Positions 34,803 to 46,051 of a stretch of 64,000 nucleotides of DNA are shown in pieces. The number at the start of each line of letters is the position of its first letter. The first letter of the stretch is position 1. The position numbers and the translations under genes are program-made. The notes under the pieces were generated by a model, which saw nothing but the letters and a program-made list of their open reading frames with translations, made no database searches and was not told the origin of the DNA. Location of the stretch: positions 62,001 through 126,000 of the forward strand of contig JAPMXV010000051.1 in the NCBI GenBank assembly GCA_026936335.1, given 5' to 3'. The stretch comes from Mantamonas sphyraenae (Eukaryota; CRuMs; Mantamonadidae).

Positions 34803-37800
34803 ATGAAGGGAGTGTTGGTGTCGATGCGGTGGACCACCAAACGCAAGCGAAGGCCCAGCATGGAAGACTTGAAGTACATCATGACGGCCGGGGCGAAGAA
34901 GGTGGTGACGGGTGTGTTGAATCGCAACCTGGGTCGGTATCTGGATGGGAAGCTACAGGGATTCCAGTTGGACGACGACTTGAGCCGGCTGCAGCATCTG
35001 AAGCTGGACACACGGACACTGAACAGCATGACGGGGTAGGTTGGGGCCAGCGAGACGGATGTGGGGGGAGGGGGGCTGGATGGGATGATGGCGTGGAGGG
35101 TTAGGCGTGGGATGTGGGCGAGGGGGAAGGGGGAAGAAAGGATGGGCAGCGGACTCATTTTTGGTGCGTTTGCTGCCAACGCACAACAGGCTTCCGCTAC
35201 GATTCGAGTCTGCGTCGATACGGGACGTGTACTTTGAAAACAGCCTGACCAAGGTGTTGTTTGGGACGATGCCGTTGAATCTGTCGCTGGCTGGTGTCAA
35301 TGTGAGCCTGAGTTCGGAAGGAGGGGCGGCGGAGGAGAGTGCGGCGGAGAAAGAGGCGGTGGAAGCGGCGGCGGCGGCGGCGCAGGAGACCGAAGCGGAG
35401 GACGGGTTTACACTGCTGTCGCACAGCGACCAGCACAGGGAACAGCTGGCAAACAATGTGCAGGACCTGGCGAGCTCCATGACGCTGGAGGAGAACCCGT
35501 TTGACTTTTCACAGGACGAGGACGAGGAGGAAGAAGGGCAGCTGGGCTCGAATGACGTCGGCGTGCGACGTCGCGAGGTGGCACAGGACATGGCGGCGCA
35601 GGACAGGGAACAAATTGCAGCCAAGCTGGACAGCATCATTGCGTCTGCGTCTGTGACGATGATGGACGTGAGCGTACGTCTGGACGAGCGGCTGGAGGTG
35701 CGTGTGGGACGCGTGGAGTACCGGCCTCACCAGGTGGACTTTGCAGGCGTGGAGGTGCTGCTGGACGGCGCTGTGGTGCTGAGCACAGGACAGGACGAGG
35801 ATAGTGTGCGTGTGCACAGCGACACAACGTTGTCTGTACTGGTGCAGGTGGAACGGCTGACAATGGCGCTGGAGCCTGGCCAGGCGGTGACGCTGATGGG
35901 ACTGGTGCAGCGCATCCAGGAGAGGCTGGCACAGTCGCACAAGCGAGCGGGGGAGGATGAGGGTGGGACGGAGAGACAAGGGACGCATGGGCAAAGGGAG
36001 GAGACTGAAGCGCAGCGGAGGGGCGAACCAGACATGGCTGTGCAGGTGCATATCAAGCACGTGCGGTGCATCAGTGGAGAATTTGTGCTGGAAATGGCGC
36101 CTCTGGTGCTTGGCAATGAGCTTGTGTATGGCAAGAAGAGCATCAGCACGGCGATTGTGTACAAAGTGGAGCTGAGGCGAGGGGCGTTGCGGCTGCTGGA
36201 GATGGGCTCTGCGCAGCAGTCGAGTGTGCGTGTAACGGTGGCGTCGCGTGTGAGGCTTGTGTTGGGTGCGCCCGTGAATGTGACCGTGGACGGTGGGAGC
36301 GTGGGCGTGCTGCTGGCATTTGTAAATTCGTGGTTGGATGTGGTGGGAGGCGATGGGCTGGACGAGGCGGACGCAGGCGTGCACGTGGATGAGGAACAGG
36401 AGGAGGAAGAAGACGAGGAGGAGGAGGAGGAGAGGGAGCTGGAGGTGCCAAAGCTGACGTTGACGCTGCTGTTTGCACATCCGGGAGGCGGGGACGAGTG
36501 GCGGAAGGAGCGGATGCGTGTGGAGATGGGGCCGACGATGGTGCGCAGTGTGCGTGAGCGCGGCGGAAGGCGGATGGTGTGGTTGGAGGCGCGAGAGACA
36601 CAGGTGTGGCTGCAGATTGGGACGGTGCACAGGGAGCTTGCAAGCGCAACGAAGGAGCCGCTTGTGGTGCAGCTGTGCATGCAGGAGGCACCCATCCACG
36701 AGCGTGTGATCAAGGCAGGAGCAGCACAGAAGGGATGGGCGGCGGAAGAGGATGGAGGAGGGGACAGCGGCGGGTATGTGCCTGTGTCGCGGCGGTCGCG
36801 ATCGGACACGATCTCCAACGACGACGCAGGGTCCGAGTCGAGCGAAGAGGAGGGCCGGGAGAAGGGAGGATACGCACGGACGGACGTGGACATGTTGCAG
36901 ATGCTTGCAGAGAGTGATCTGCGAGACAGGCACCAGGCCGGGCTGGTGACGAGCATGTTTCGGCAAGTGGCGGGACTGGCGGTGCATGTGGAGGCGCGTC
37001 GGCTGTCGGTGACGCTGGAACGGCATGAGTACGACCTGGTGCGTGAGTTGATGGGGTCGTTTGTGGCAGACAGCAGTGTGGTGGTTGCGGGAGGAGAGGG
37101 AGAAGAGGGGGTGGACGAGGAGGAGGACGAGGTGGAAGAGGTGGAGGTGGAGAACGACATGATGCAGATGAGTTTGATGGGGGCGTCGCTGATGATGGAC
37201 GACGGAGACATGTGGGACGGGGAGGACGATGACGAGGAGGAGTGGGAGGAGGCCGGGGACACGGAAGGGGAGAGCCTGAGCATGTACGAGAGCGCACGGG
37301 AGGACAATGCGTGGATGCTGCTGAGCACAAAGATGGCAAAGCGAAGCGAACTGATTGAGAAGCAACTGCTGAGCAGGTGGGCGCAGGCGCAGTGTGCAAA
37401 GGGCAAGGTGGTGAGAAAGGCACAGCATCCTGTGTTTTTCCAGCTTGCGGTGAGCGAGGTGAGCGTGAGTTTGTCGTACGAAGAGATGCGCGAGGAGGAG
37501 GGGGAGTTTGAGACTGTGTTTCACTACCTGGGAGAGCTGAGCGGAGAGGTGACGTCGATGCAGAGCAGATACCAGGATGTGGAGGCCAAGGCGGAGGGGG
37601 CGTGGCAGGAGGTGTCGCATGTGCTGGTTGCGCTGAGCCGTGTGCGGCTGACGGACTTTGTGGTGGGCAACGGGGTGGGCACGCGTGTGTTGCTGGAGAA
37701 CACGGCGCACGCAGAGATGGCGGATCAGTATGCGCTGGCGCTTGTGTTTGGGCCGGATCGGTCTGTGTACAGTTTGAACACGGTGACGGTGGCGTTGGAG

Positions 37801-39919
37801 TTGAACAGTGGGGTGGTGGGGAATCTGATGCGGTGGTTTGGCAAGCGAGACGGAGGGGAGGAAGAGGCGGAGGAGCAGGAGGGAGAAGAGGAGGAGACTG
37901 GCAAAGAGACGCATGTGGACTTGACCAACGTGAGCGTGGACTATGATCCGCAAAGGCAGCCTGGGCGGCTGGTGGTGGTGCTTCCAGGTGCACAGATTGT
38001 GATTGGGGTGGACGGGGTGGTGCGTGTGGAGGTGGGGCCGCTGTATGTGCTTGTGGCCGGGAGCAAGGAGCTGGGGCCGACGGATGGCGGGCGCCACAAC
38101 GTAGAGTATGTGAGCGAGGAAGAGGAGGAGGGAAGTGCGCTGGCAGGGTATGTGGGCCACAAGGACACGGTGCTTGTGCGAGACAGGGATGCGGAGCGAG
38201 AGCCTGCGCGGTGCAATCACTGCCGAAGGATAGGACACAGCGAGGAACGGTGTCCGGACGGATCCAAGGAGCGTGTGATGTTTCGTTGCAAGGTGTGTCA
38301 CGGGCCGGAGCATGTGGGTCTGGAAGCGTGTCCGCTGCAGTGCGGACTGTGCAAGTTGGCACACACGGACGGGGCGGAGTGCAGGGAGAGGCGGCGGCTG
38401 CTGGTGTATTTGTGGGCGTGGCGAGGGATGGTGCCTGTGGTGAGCGTGCAGGGACTTGCGGTGGAGGCAGCGCGTGGGAGCGAGGGCGGGCCGTGGCAAG
38501 TGTCCTTTGCCGGGCCATGCCAAGGTGGTTGTGAGTGCGACGGCGGCGCAGTTCTCGTGGCTGCTGAACCTGTACTTCCACCTGAGCGGGATGCAGGATT
38601 TGGTGGAAGCAGAGGTTGCGTCCAAGCGGAGGGTGAGGCGGCGAAGGTGGCGTGGCGGGAGCAAGGTGAAGCCGCTGATGATGGTGATTACAAACGACCA
38701 CGAAAACCTGGGCATGCGTGTGGAGGAGGAGCTGGAGTATGGCGGGCGTGTGGAACGGCGGCCGATGATGTTTGGGCGTCGGCGAGACGTGGGAGGGCGG
38801 TCGGACATGAGTGTGGGGGACTACAGCGTGGTGGTTGTGCCGGAAGGGGGCCAGGCTGTGGACGTGGGCGCGCTGATTACGGAGGACTACCAGGGACAGG
38901 TGGAAGAGCTTGTGCGTGAGGCTGCGGAGGAGCAGCTGGGCAGCCGAGGAGGAGGGGCAGGGAGTGTGCAGGGCGAGGTGTTGAGTGCAGAGGAGGAAGC
39001 GCTGATGGAGGCGAGTGTGCACACGTTGGTGGAGGGAGAGAGTGCATCGTTCAACCTGGACGACGTGGTGGTCCGGGAGGAGTATTTGGGTGAAGATGAA
39101 GGGAGTGGGGTGGCTGTGGAGTCGCACGTGGGCTCACTGAGCGTGAGCTTGCGTCTGAGCAACGGAGAGGACACACAGGAGCTTGTGGTGAGGCTGCTGG
39201 ACATCGGGCTGCGGCGATTGGACTTTGACGGGAGCCTGCGGGGCGGGTACCGTTCGAATGTGCACTTTGGGGAGGTGAGCGTGAGCATGGAACCGCTGAG
39301 CGTGCGTGGACGGGAACGTTTCCTGGTGGGAGAGCGGAAGGAGGTGCTTGTGCGTACGCAGCGGACGGAGATTGAGCTGGACGTACGGCCAGCGGTGGAC
39401 GGGGTGGACGAGGAGCAGATCAGCGGTCGGTACTCGTTGCAGGTTGCTGTGTTGCCTGTGCACGTGGTGCTGAGCACAAAGGGTACGGTGCATTGGGTGC
39501 GTGCGTGGCTGAGCGAGTTGGCGCTGGATGCGGCAGCGCAGGTTCCGTTTGTGGAGGTGATGCGAGTCGGGGTGTTGAAGCTGGTGGTGACGGATCCGGG
39601 CCTGCTGTTCAAGCTGGGAATGGAGGAGCTGCGTGCAAACGGGCTGAAGGGAGCCGGGACGCTGTTTAAGCTGAAGGAGAGCGAGTTTGAGATGAGTCGT
39701 GTGCGTGTCGGGGATTGTGTGGGCTGGGATGAAGCGGTGGAGCAGGTGAGCCGTGCGTACTTGCCCGAGCTGGTGCCACAGCTGGTGGGGGAGTATGCGG
39801 CGCAGGTGGAGCCTGTGGCACGTGCGTTGGATGGGGTGGAGGTGGTAAAGGGGTTTGTGGGGGGAGTGATGCGTGGCGTGATGGATGGGGCAGGGGTGGT
39901 GAGTAGGGTGTGGAAGTGA
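34803..39919 (+). CDS. ATG2-like chorein-domain lipid-transfer protein with zinc knuckles
   Basis: Exon 1 (34803-35035) encodes a chorein-type N-terminus ([20 protein letters not shown]). After a 154-nt intron with a GTAGGT donor, exon 2 continues [18 protein letters not shown], with beta-rich segments typical of bridge-like lipid-transfer proteins. The stretch [20 protein letters not shown] resembles the ATG2 region after the chorein domain. The C-terminus ends in helices ([18 protein letters not shown]). ATG2 bridges the ER and the growing autophagosome and moves phospholipid. An unusual insert at about 38209-38400 carries CCHC-like zinc knuckles ([14 protein letters not shown] and two related units). 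The frame steps near 38500-38524; a 25-nt GT...AG piece or one extra C accounts for it. The full model is about 1,645 residues. VPS13-type relatives are the alternative. Confidence 0.7.
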
Positions 39920-39949
39920 TGCGGCAACCAACAGGAAAACAAAGGATGT

Positions 39950-41700
39950 TCAAGAGGTGTTTGCATTGATGCCCGGTCCAATGACGAGAGCCTGAAGGCA
40001 CGCGTTGCAGGAGCAGATGAGAAAGAGCCAAAAATTACGACGGATGTAGTGGAAGCGCACGGCGTCGCACTGCTCGCGCAGAGAGAGGTGCTGCTGTTGG
40101 TCGAGGGAGAGGTAGTCGTTCCACATGCGCAGGGGCGAGTGGGCGGGGAGGGGACCCCAGCGGTCGACGTGGTTGCGCAGGAGGAGGTCGATGCGATCGA
40201 TGTTTCTGCGGGAAATGGGCCACACAACCACGTTGGCGAGAATTTTGGCCAGAAGGAGGGTGGCAAAGAGGGCAATCTTGTTTGTGAGGATGTCTGTGCG
40301 GCCCCAGAACTGGCATGCGAGGAGACAGGGTTCGCCAAAGGCGTAGTCGAGGAGGAGGAAGAGGGGAATGACGAGGGAGCTGAGAGCTTCGGTGAGCATG
40401 TCCTGTGTGGCAACGACCCAAGCGTTTCGCACGCGCGACAGTTCGTCGTAGAGGAGGAATTGCTCACGGGCTTGCTCGGAGCTGATGAGGCCGCCAATGC
40501 GATGTGCGTCTGCACCCACTGTGCGCAATCGCAACCAGTGGATGGCGCCCTGGAGGATTCCAGAGTCTCGTAGGATCAAGCGGATGACCAGAAGGGCGAT
40601 GGAGACGACGCTGATGACGGTGAAGCCGTCGCCGTCGAGGAAGAAGGCGTCGGCAACAACGTCGTCGAACGCGCTAAACAGAAACACAAGGGCACTGCCA
40701 CGCCATGGATCGGTGGCCATGGCACCAGCCTTGCGAAGGACGGTGAAGACAGGTGTCACAACAAGCAGGTAGCTGGCGTTGAGGAGCAGGCGCACGGCTC
40801 CGGAGGGGGCTGCGGAACGCACAAAGGCGAGGAGATCGATGATGATCTGGACGCCAGTGGTGAAGGTGAGGATGATGACGAGGTAGCCGCGGGAATTGCG
40901 AGGAAGTGGGAAGGAGCGCTGTTCGACAAACCCGATGACGCAGCACAACACCGCACAGGCAGCCATGACCGCAGAGCTGACGAGGGGGGAGAGGAGGCCC
41001 AGCGGAGTGAGGAGGCCCTGGATGACAAAGGAGGCGCTGATGAACGCCACAGCCACGGAAAGGGATCGTGAAGTGGAGGGAGAGGCAAGATCGGGCTGCA
41101 GCGGCGCGTACAGCTCGAGCTGGGATGTGGAGCCGTCGTCATTGTTGAATTCAACCCAACGATAGTTCTCTGCGGATGATGGAACGGGTTTGGCGAGGTT
41201 GTCGAGCTGGAGGGCCGGTTGCGGTTGTTTTGCGCGGAAGCGCAGCTCGTACAGGAGGGGGGCGATGACAGTGATGCTAAGGAGTTTGGCACAGATGCTA
41301 AGTGGACGGTAGGTCATGAAGGCTTCCTGTGTGGAGCGTCCAGAGGCCGAGGTGACGGTTGTGAGCTGATTGAATGCAGCGAGGGTCGCCGTGGGCACCA
41401 CGTAGACGGATATGAGGACGATGGTCACCAGGAGATGGTGCGAGAGGGAGAAAGTGCGTGTGGGTGCGTAGTAGGTGGCCAGTATGGCGATGATGGTGAG
41501 GATTTCGATGAGTTGGAGCGGGATCCAGTCGGAAAAGGCGACGAATTGATAATACAGGGTGCAGAGGAAGCAAAAGAGGAGGATGGAGATGTAGAATTGG
41601 GCAATGATGACGCGGAGGGGCGTCAGGAGTACGCCGCGAAGGTCTTTTGAACACAGGAGCACGTTGGGTGGTGGGAGGAGGGCGCGGGGTGGAGCAGAAA
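39950..41700 (-). CDS. Multi-pass membrane protein, unknown (start unresolved)
   Basis: The open frame ends with a stop at 39950 and reads ALVIGPGINANTS at its C-terminus. It has about ten hydrophobic helices, for example VIIAQFYISILLFCFLCTLY, LIEILTIIAILATYYA, HHLLVTIVLISVYVV, GYLVIILTFTTGVQIIIDLL and ALSSLVIPLFLLLDYAF. A soluble loop (residues around 190-230 of the open frame) separates the first four helices from the rest. No in-frame ATG precedes the first helix. The frame stays open, starting from a GTG, to 41836, which overlaps exon 1 of the LRR gene on the other strand. The true start is probably an upstream exon or a spliced ATG, so my right edge is approximate. No family is recognised. 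It is convergent with the ATG2-like gene, with 30 bp between the stops. Confidence 0.65.
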
Positions 41701-41709
41701 AAGTTTTGG

Positions 41710-44074
41710 ATGACGACGACGGCGCACTGGAAGACGATTGTGGAGCAGGGGTGTGGGAGTGTGGAGGAAGTGGGCAAGGCGTTGGCGAGAGCTGGAGAGG
41801 TGAGTGGGTTGGTGGGAAGGTGGTGGACAAGGACACGACGAGCTGACTCTTTTCGCGTAGATCCTGCGGCTGGACATGCGGGAGTGGGACCAGGAGGGGG
41901 CCTTGGTGCTGGCACAGGCATTGAAAGAGACAGAGACACGAGTGCGGGAGTTGGAGTGCGTGTTGATCCGGATGCGAGAGGACGGACTTGCAGCGTTGCT
42001 GGGGTTGACCACGCTTCGGAGGCTGGCGTTGGAGAGATGTCGGGTGGACGTGGAGACGATGAAGAGTGCATTGGAGAGCAACGCAACGCTGAGGGTGCTG
42101 AGTCTGGCGTACGCAGCACTGGGGGACAATGGGGCAGAGGCACTCGGAGAGGTGCTGGCGCTTGACGGGACACGGCTGGAGGAGCTCACGCTGACGGGGA
42201 ACCGCATTGGAGGGTTGGGTGCAGCGGCGTTGGGCAAAGGGCTGACGCAGAACGGGACGATGCGCGTGCTGGGGCTGGAGGTGAATCTCGTCGACGATGC
42301 CGGCGCCGTGGGGCTGGCAAAGGGTCTGGAGGGGAATGGGACGCTAGAAGAGTTGTCGTTGCTTGGAAACAACATTGGGGACGAGGGAGGGGCTAGTTTG
42401 GGGTGTGCTCTGGCAAAGAACACGGCGTTGCGTGTGTTGGGGTTGGCCAAAAACGCGATTGGCAGCCAGGGGGGCACGATGTTGGGTTGGGGCTTGGAGA
42501 GGAACGTGGGTTTGCGCGAGTTGCAACTGTATGGAAACTCAATTGGGGACACAGGTGCAAGTGCGCTGGGTGCGGGGCTGGGAAAGAATTGTGCGTTGGA
42601 ACGGCTGCTTTTGAGCCGCACAGGGATCCGGGACGACGGTGCAATTGCGTTTGGAGCGGGCTTGCGGGACAACCAAACACTGCGTGTGTTGTTTTTGGAT
42701 GCAAACGACATTGGCGAGGAGGGTGGCGAAGCGCTGGGAGCCGGGATTGGCAAGTCGCAGCTGGAAAAGGTGGTGGTGAGTCACAACCTGATCAAAGTGT
42801 GCGGTTGCAACGAGATTGCATACGCGCTCAAGGGCCATGCGACGCTGAGTGAACTGTTCTTGGAAGGGAATGGGATCGGGAATGGCGGAGCGGTGGCGAT
42901 TGCAGGTGCGCTTCGCAACCGTGATGGATGTCTGCGGGTGTTGTCGATCAACATGTGCGATGTTGGTGTCAAAGGGTGCGAGGCCATAGGCAAGGCGTTG
43001 GGTAGGAATGGAACGCTGGAGGAGCTGCGGATGCGGACCAACGAGATTGGCGAAGTGGGCGGGTTGGCGCTGGCCCAGGCATTGGAGACGAACGAGACGC
43101 TGCAAGTGTTGGACCTGAGCTACTGCAGGATTGGAGACAGAGCTGTGCAGGCGGTGGGGGACGCACTGCGAGTGAACCATGGGCTCGTTGAATTGCAATT
43201 GGAGCAGAACGATGTTGGGGATGAGGGTGCGCAGGCTCTGGCGTCGGGGTTGGAGGCAAATGACACGCTGGAGATTCTGCTGCTGAACGTGAACAGGATT
43301 GGAAAGGAAGGCGGTGCTGCGTTGGGGCGGAGTCTGCGGAAGAATCGCAGGCTGCACACGTTCGAAGGCTACCTCAACTGGATCGGGGACGAGGGAGCAG
43401 CCGCTTTTGCGCAAGGGCTGCGTGAAAATGAGACTCTGGTGGAACTGGTTCTGACATTCAACGAGATCGGGGACGAGGGGACAAAGGCGCTGGCGGAGGC
43501 GCTGCGTGGGAACAGGACGCTGCAGGAACTGATGCTGAAGGGGAACACAAAGATTGGCGAGGAGGGAGAAAAGGCAATGGAAGAGGCGATGGAGTGGAAT
43601 CGCACATGCTGTGCGATTTCGGGGGTGAGGAACGTGGATGCGTGGATCACACGCAACCGGAAACAGAGAAAGGCGTTTGGGCAGGCTGTGGGTGACGGAG
43701 ACGTGGAGGAGATGGAGAGACTCAAGGAGTGGGGTGTGGCCATGTCAGGGTTGCGGCGGCAGTCGAGCGTGATCGAGGTGGCTGTGGACAGCGGGCAGGT
43801 GGGAGAGGTGGTGGATCGGCTGAGAGAGTGGGAGGCATGTGTGCGACGACGGGCGGTGAAGAGGGTTCGAGAAAAGGGCTGGAGGAAGGAGTGGCACTGG
43901 ATCGGGTGGAGGGACGAGGCGATGGAGGTGGCACTGGTGATGAACGGTGAGGAGAGGGAGGCGATGTTTGAGTGTGGAGGGATGGACGGGTATGAGCCGA
44001 CTGCACAGTGGATGACACTGCCAGATGAGGTGATGGAAAGGGTGATTGCGTGGGTGGGGAGGATGGGTGGGTGA
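41710..44074 (+). CDS. LRR protein with family C-terminal module (copy A)
   Basis: Exon 1 (41710-41799) encodes a helical leader (MTTTAHWKTIVEQG) ending in LARAGE, then a 61-nt phase-0 intron, then exon 2 (41861-44074), giving 767 residues. About twenty ribonuclease-inhibitor-type LRRs of 28 residues fill the centre (consensus L-x-x-L-x-L-x-x-N-x-IGDEGA-x-ALA-x-AL). After a last repeat containing CCAIS comes a helical ankyrin-like stretch, then the module EWHWIGW ... EREAMFECGGMDGYEP ... TLPDEVMERVIAWV at the extreme C-terminus. The same module ends four other genes in this window. The last helix looks like an F-box core (LPDEV...I). LRR proteins of this kind bind other proteins; whether this one is a ubiquitin-ligase adaptor is an inference from that helix. 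Confidence 0.88.
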
Positions 44075-44109
44075 TGGAGAGGCTGGGCGGGGGATCCGTT
44101 GATTTGTGG

Positions 44110-46011
44110 TCAGGCCGGCGCACACAAGAGACAGGTGGCGAGGACGAAGGCGAGGACGGTGGCGCGTTCGATGCGGTGTCGGCGTGCGTAGGCCGGAAGC
44201 TGGCCTGCAAACCAGTCAAAGGCGACGCAAGGGCGACCGCGGCGCCAGTGGCCAAAGGTGTGGCCGATCTCCATCAGAAGGACAATGAAGGCGGCGTTGA
44301 GGTAGCTGGCGAGCCATTGGGTCCAGTGCAGGTTGTGGCGGCGGCGCATGAGGGAAATGCGGTCGCCGGCCCACCAGATCATCCACAGGAGCATGGAGAT
44401 GGGCAGGGCCAAGAGGGCAGAGGAGAATCCCCACAGGTAGCAGAGGAGGGGAAACACCTCGATGACGTGCGGCACGGTGACAAAGACATGCTCGGGACAT
44501 GCGTCGAGGAGGCCCGTGTCAGACACGCTCCAGCGAAGGAAATGAGGGTAGCCTTCGGTCCAAAACGGGTGCACTGCACGTGCCTGGGGACACGTGTGGA
44601 ACGAGGAGCCTGTCTGCAAGCAAAAGGCAATGTCCTCGCCGCCGCCGGTGGGTGCGAAATCACGCGTGTTGAACGCCGTGGCTGCACTGCGCCGCACCAT
44701 CAGGTTAGCCGTGATGCCCCAGGGCAGCGTGTCAAAGTCTTCGGCCGCGCGCCAGAAGTAGGTGACACCAGACAGCTCGACGGCGTGGTCGACGGGCTGG
44801 AGAAAGGTGGAGCCGACAAAACCCACGGCATCGGGGTGGGCCTCGATGGCAGCGGCGTACGTGGAGAGCAGGTCTGCCATGGGCTTGACGTCGTCGTCCA
44901 GGAAGAGGATCCACTCGCCCGTGCCCTCTTCCATGCCTCGGTTGCGTGCAGCGGAGGCCCCACGATTGCCGTAGCCCGTGCGGCGCACACGCGTGCGCTT
45001 GTCCTCCAGCTGCGCCAGGTACGCATCCGAAGCGTCCGGATGGTCGACAATGACAAAGAAGGACACGCTGAGGCCGTTGGGGATGTCCATGCGACGGATG
45101 TGGTCGATGGTGTTGTCGCGCAGTCGGTAGTTTGGCACCACCACATCCACACAGGTGACCCTGCGCACTGCATGCGTCTCCTCCTCCTCCTCCTCCAGGT
45201 ACCTTTGGATGGTGTCGATCCCCTGGGGCAGCTCGCGCGTTTGCCATCCGTCGGCGTGAGCAGGGTCGTATAGGGGCGGACGCGTCTCTTTGTCCAGGCC
45301 GCCGCGGCCGTTGCGCAGGCGCACGCCGTCGCAGAACACGGCGCATCCAAAGCGACGGTACAACTCAAACATCCACGGGTCGGCGTCCTGGTTGACAAAG
45401 CGTGGCGGGATGGCGTGGTCGCCAAAGATGGCCACATGACGCCGGGACAGCACGGGAAAGGTGGGGAATCCAGGCGCTGCTTCGTCAGGAAGGGCCACAC
45501 AGCCAAATTGGGCCAATCCCGTGACGAGTTCCAACTTGGCAAACTCCTGGCGGACGATGTGCGGCCATCCGACAGTGCCGACCTCGACATCATCGCCCAG
45601 CAGCACCATCAGATCGCAATGGGCCACGGAAGCGGCCTCTTGCATCAACAGGTTCCAAATGGTGCAGATCTGGCCGGTTTTGCCGTGGGTGCGGAACAGA
45701 TGCAGTCGGTGCGGCAGCGACTGCATCGCCTGGTGCAGCCGCTCACAGAGGGATTCCATGGACGGGGCGTCCTGCACAACGGCGTCGATGTCGTCCAAGG
45801 CCACAAAGACGAGCACTCGTGGCGCGTCTTGCTCCGTGTCCGTGAGCGACCAGTTTTGGGCCAGCTGCTGGACATCCAGCCAAAACTCATCCGGGGTTTT
45901 CCCGCGCGAGGTCAGCGGCAGCAGGATGGCAAGGGTTGGTTCCTGGTCCAGGGTGTGGGTTGGGGGCTGTGGGGTGTGGTTGTTGCAGTGGTTGCAGTGG
46001 ATGCGTTGCAT
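44110..46011 (-). CDS. Glycosyltransferase with two apparent GT-A domains
   Basis: A single 633-residue frame starts MQRIHCNHCNNHTPQ at the ATG 46011. The first half has a GT-A-like Rossmann segment (LAILLPLTSRGKTP) and a DxD-like motif (LLGDDVEVGTVGWPHIV). The second half is a family-2-type glycosyltransferase with CVDVVVPNYRLRDNTIDHI, then GASAARNRGMEEG and the metal-binding LFLDDDVKP. A GGGEDIAF motif follows, as in the catalytic base region of GT2 enzymes. The C-terminus has two or three hydrophobic helices (PLLCYLWGFSSALLALPISM, YLNAAFIVLLMEIG, ATVLAFVLATCLLC), so it is membrane-bound, probably in Golgi or ER. The sugar donor and acceptor cannot be read from the sequence. Confidence 0.8.
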   Translation of the reverse strand: MQRIHCNHCNNHTPQPPTHTLDQEPTLAILLPLTSRGKTPDEFWLDVQQLAQNWSLTDTEQDAPRVLVFVALDDIDAVVQDAPSMESLCERLHQAMQSLPHRLHLFRTHGKTGQICTIWNLLMQEAASVAHCDLMVLLGDDVEVGTVGWPHIVRQEFAKLELVTGLAQFGCVALPDEAAPGFPTFPVLSRRHVAIFGDHAIPPRFVNQDADPWMFELYRRFGCAVFCDGVRLRNGRGGLDKETRPPLYDPAHADGWQTRELPQGIDTIQRYLEEEEEETHAVRRVTCVDVVVPNYRLRDNTIDHIRRMDIPNGLSVSFFVIVDHPDASDAYLAQLEDKRTRVRRTGYGNRGASAARNRGMEEGTGEWILFLDDDVKPMADLLSTYAAAIEAHPDAVGFVGSTFLQPVDHAVELSGVTYFWRAAEDFDTLPWGITANLMVRRSAATAFNTRDFAPTGGGEDIAFCLQTGSSFHTCPQARAVHPFWTEGYPHFLRWSVSDTGLLDACPEHVFVTVPHVIEVFPLLCYLWGFSSALLALPISMLLWMIWWAGDRISLMRRRHNLHWTQWLASYLNAAFIVLLMEIGHTFGHWRRGRPCVAFDWFAGQLPAYARRHRIERATVLAFVLATCLLCAPA

Positions 46012-46051
46012 TGCGCGTTTTTGGGTTGGGTGGGTGTGCGAGCGGGTGCCT

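Noticed and set aside
34860-34862. This ATG as the only start of the ATG2-like gene
   Set aside because: It gives a more typical chorein start (MEDLKYIM), but the in-frame ATG at 34803 comes first and nothing in the sequence rules it out, so I kept the longer model and note the alternative.
35509-39127. Long antisense frames under the ATG2-like gene
   Set aside because: The composition is His/Pro/Leu-rich with no recognisable motif, while the sense frame carries the chorein start and spliced continuity.
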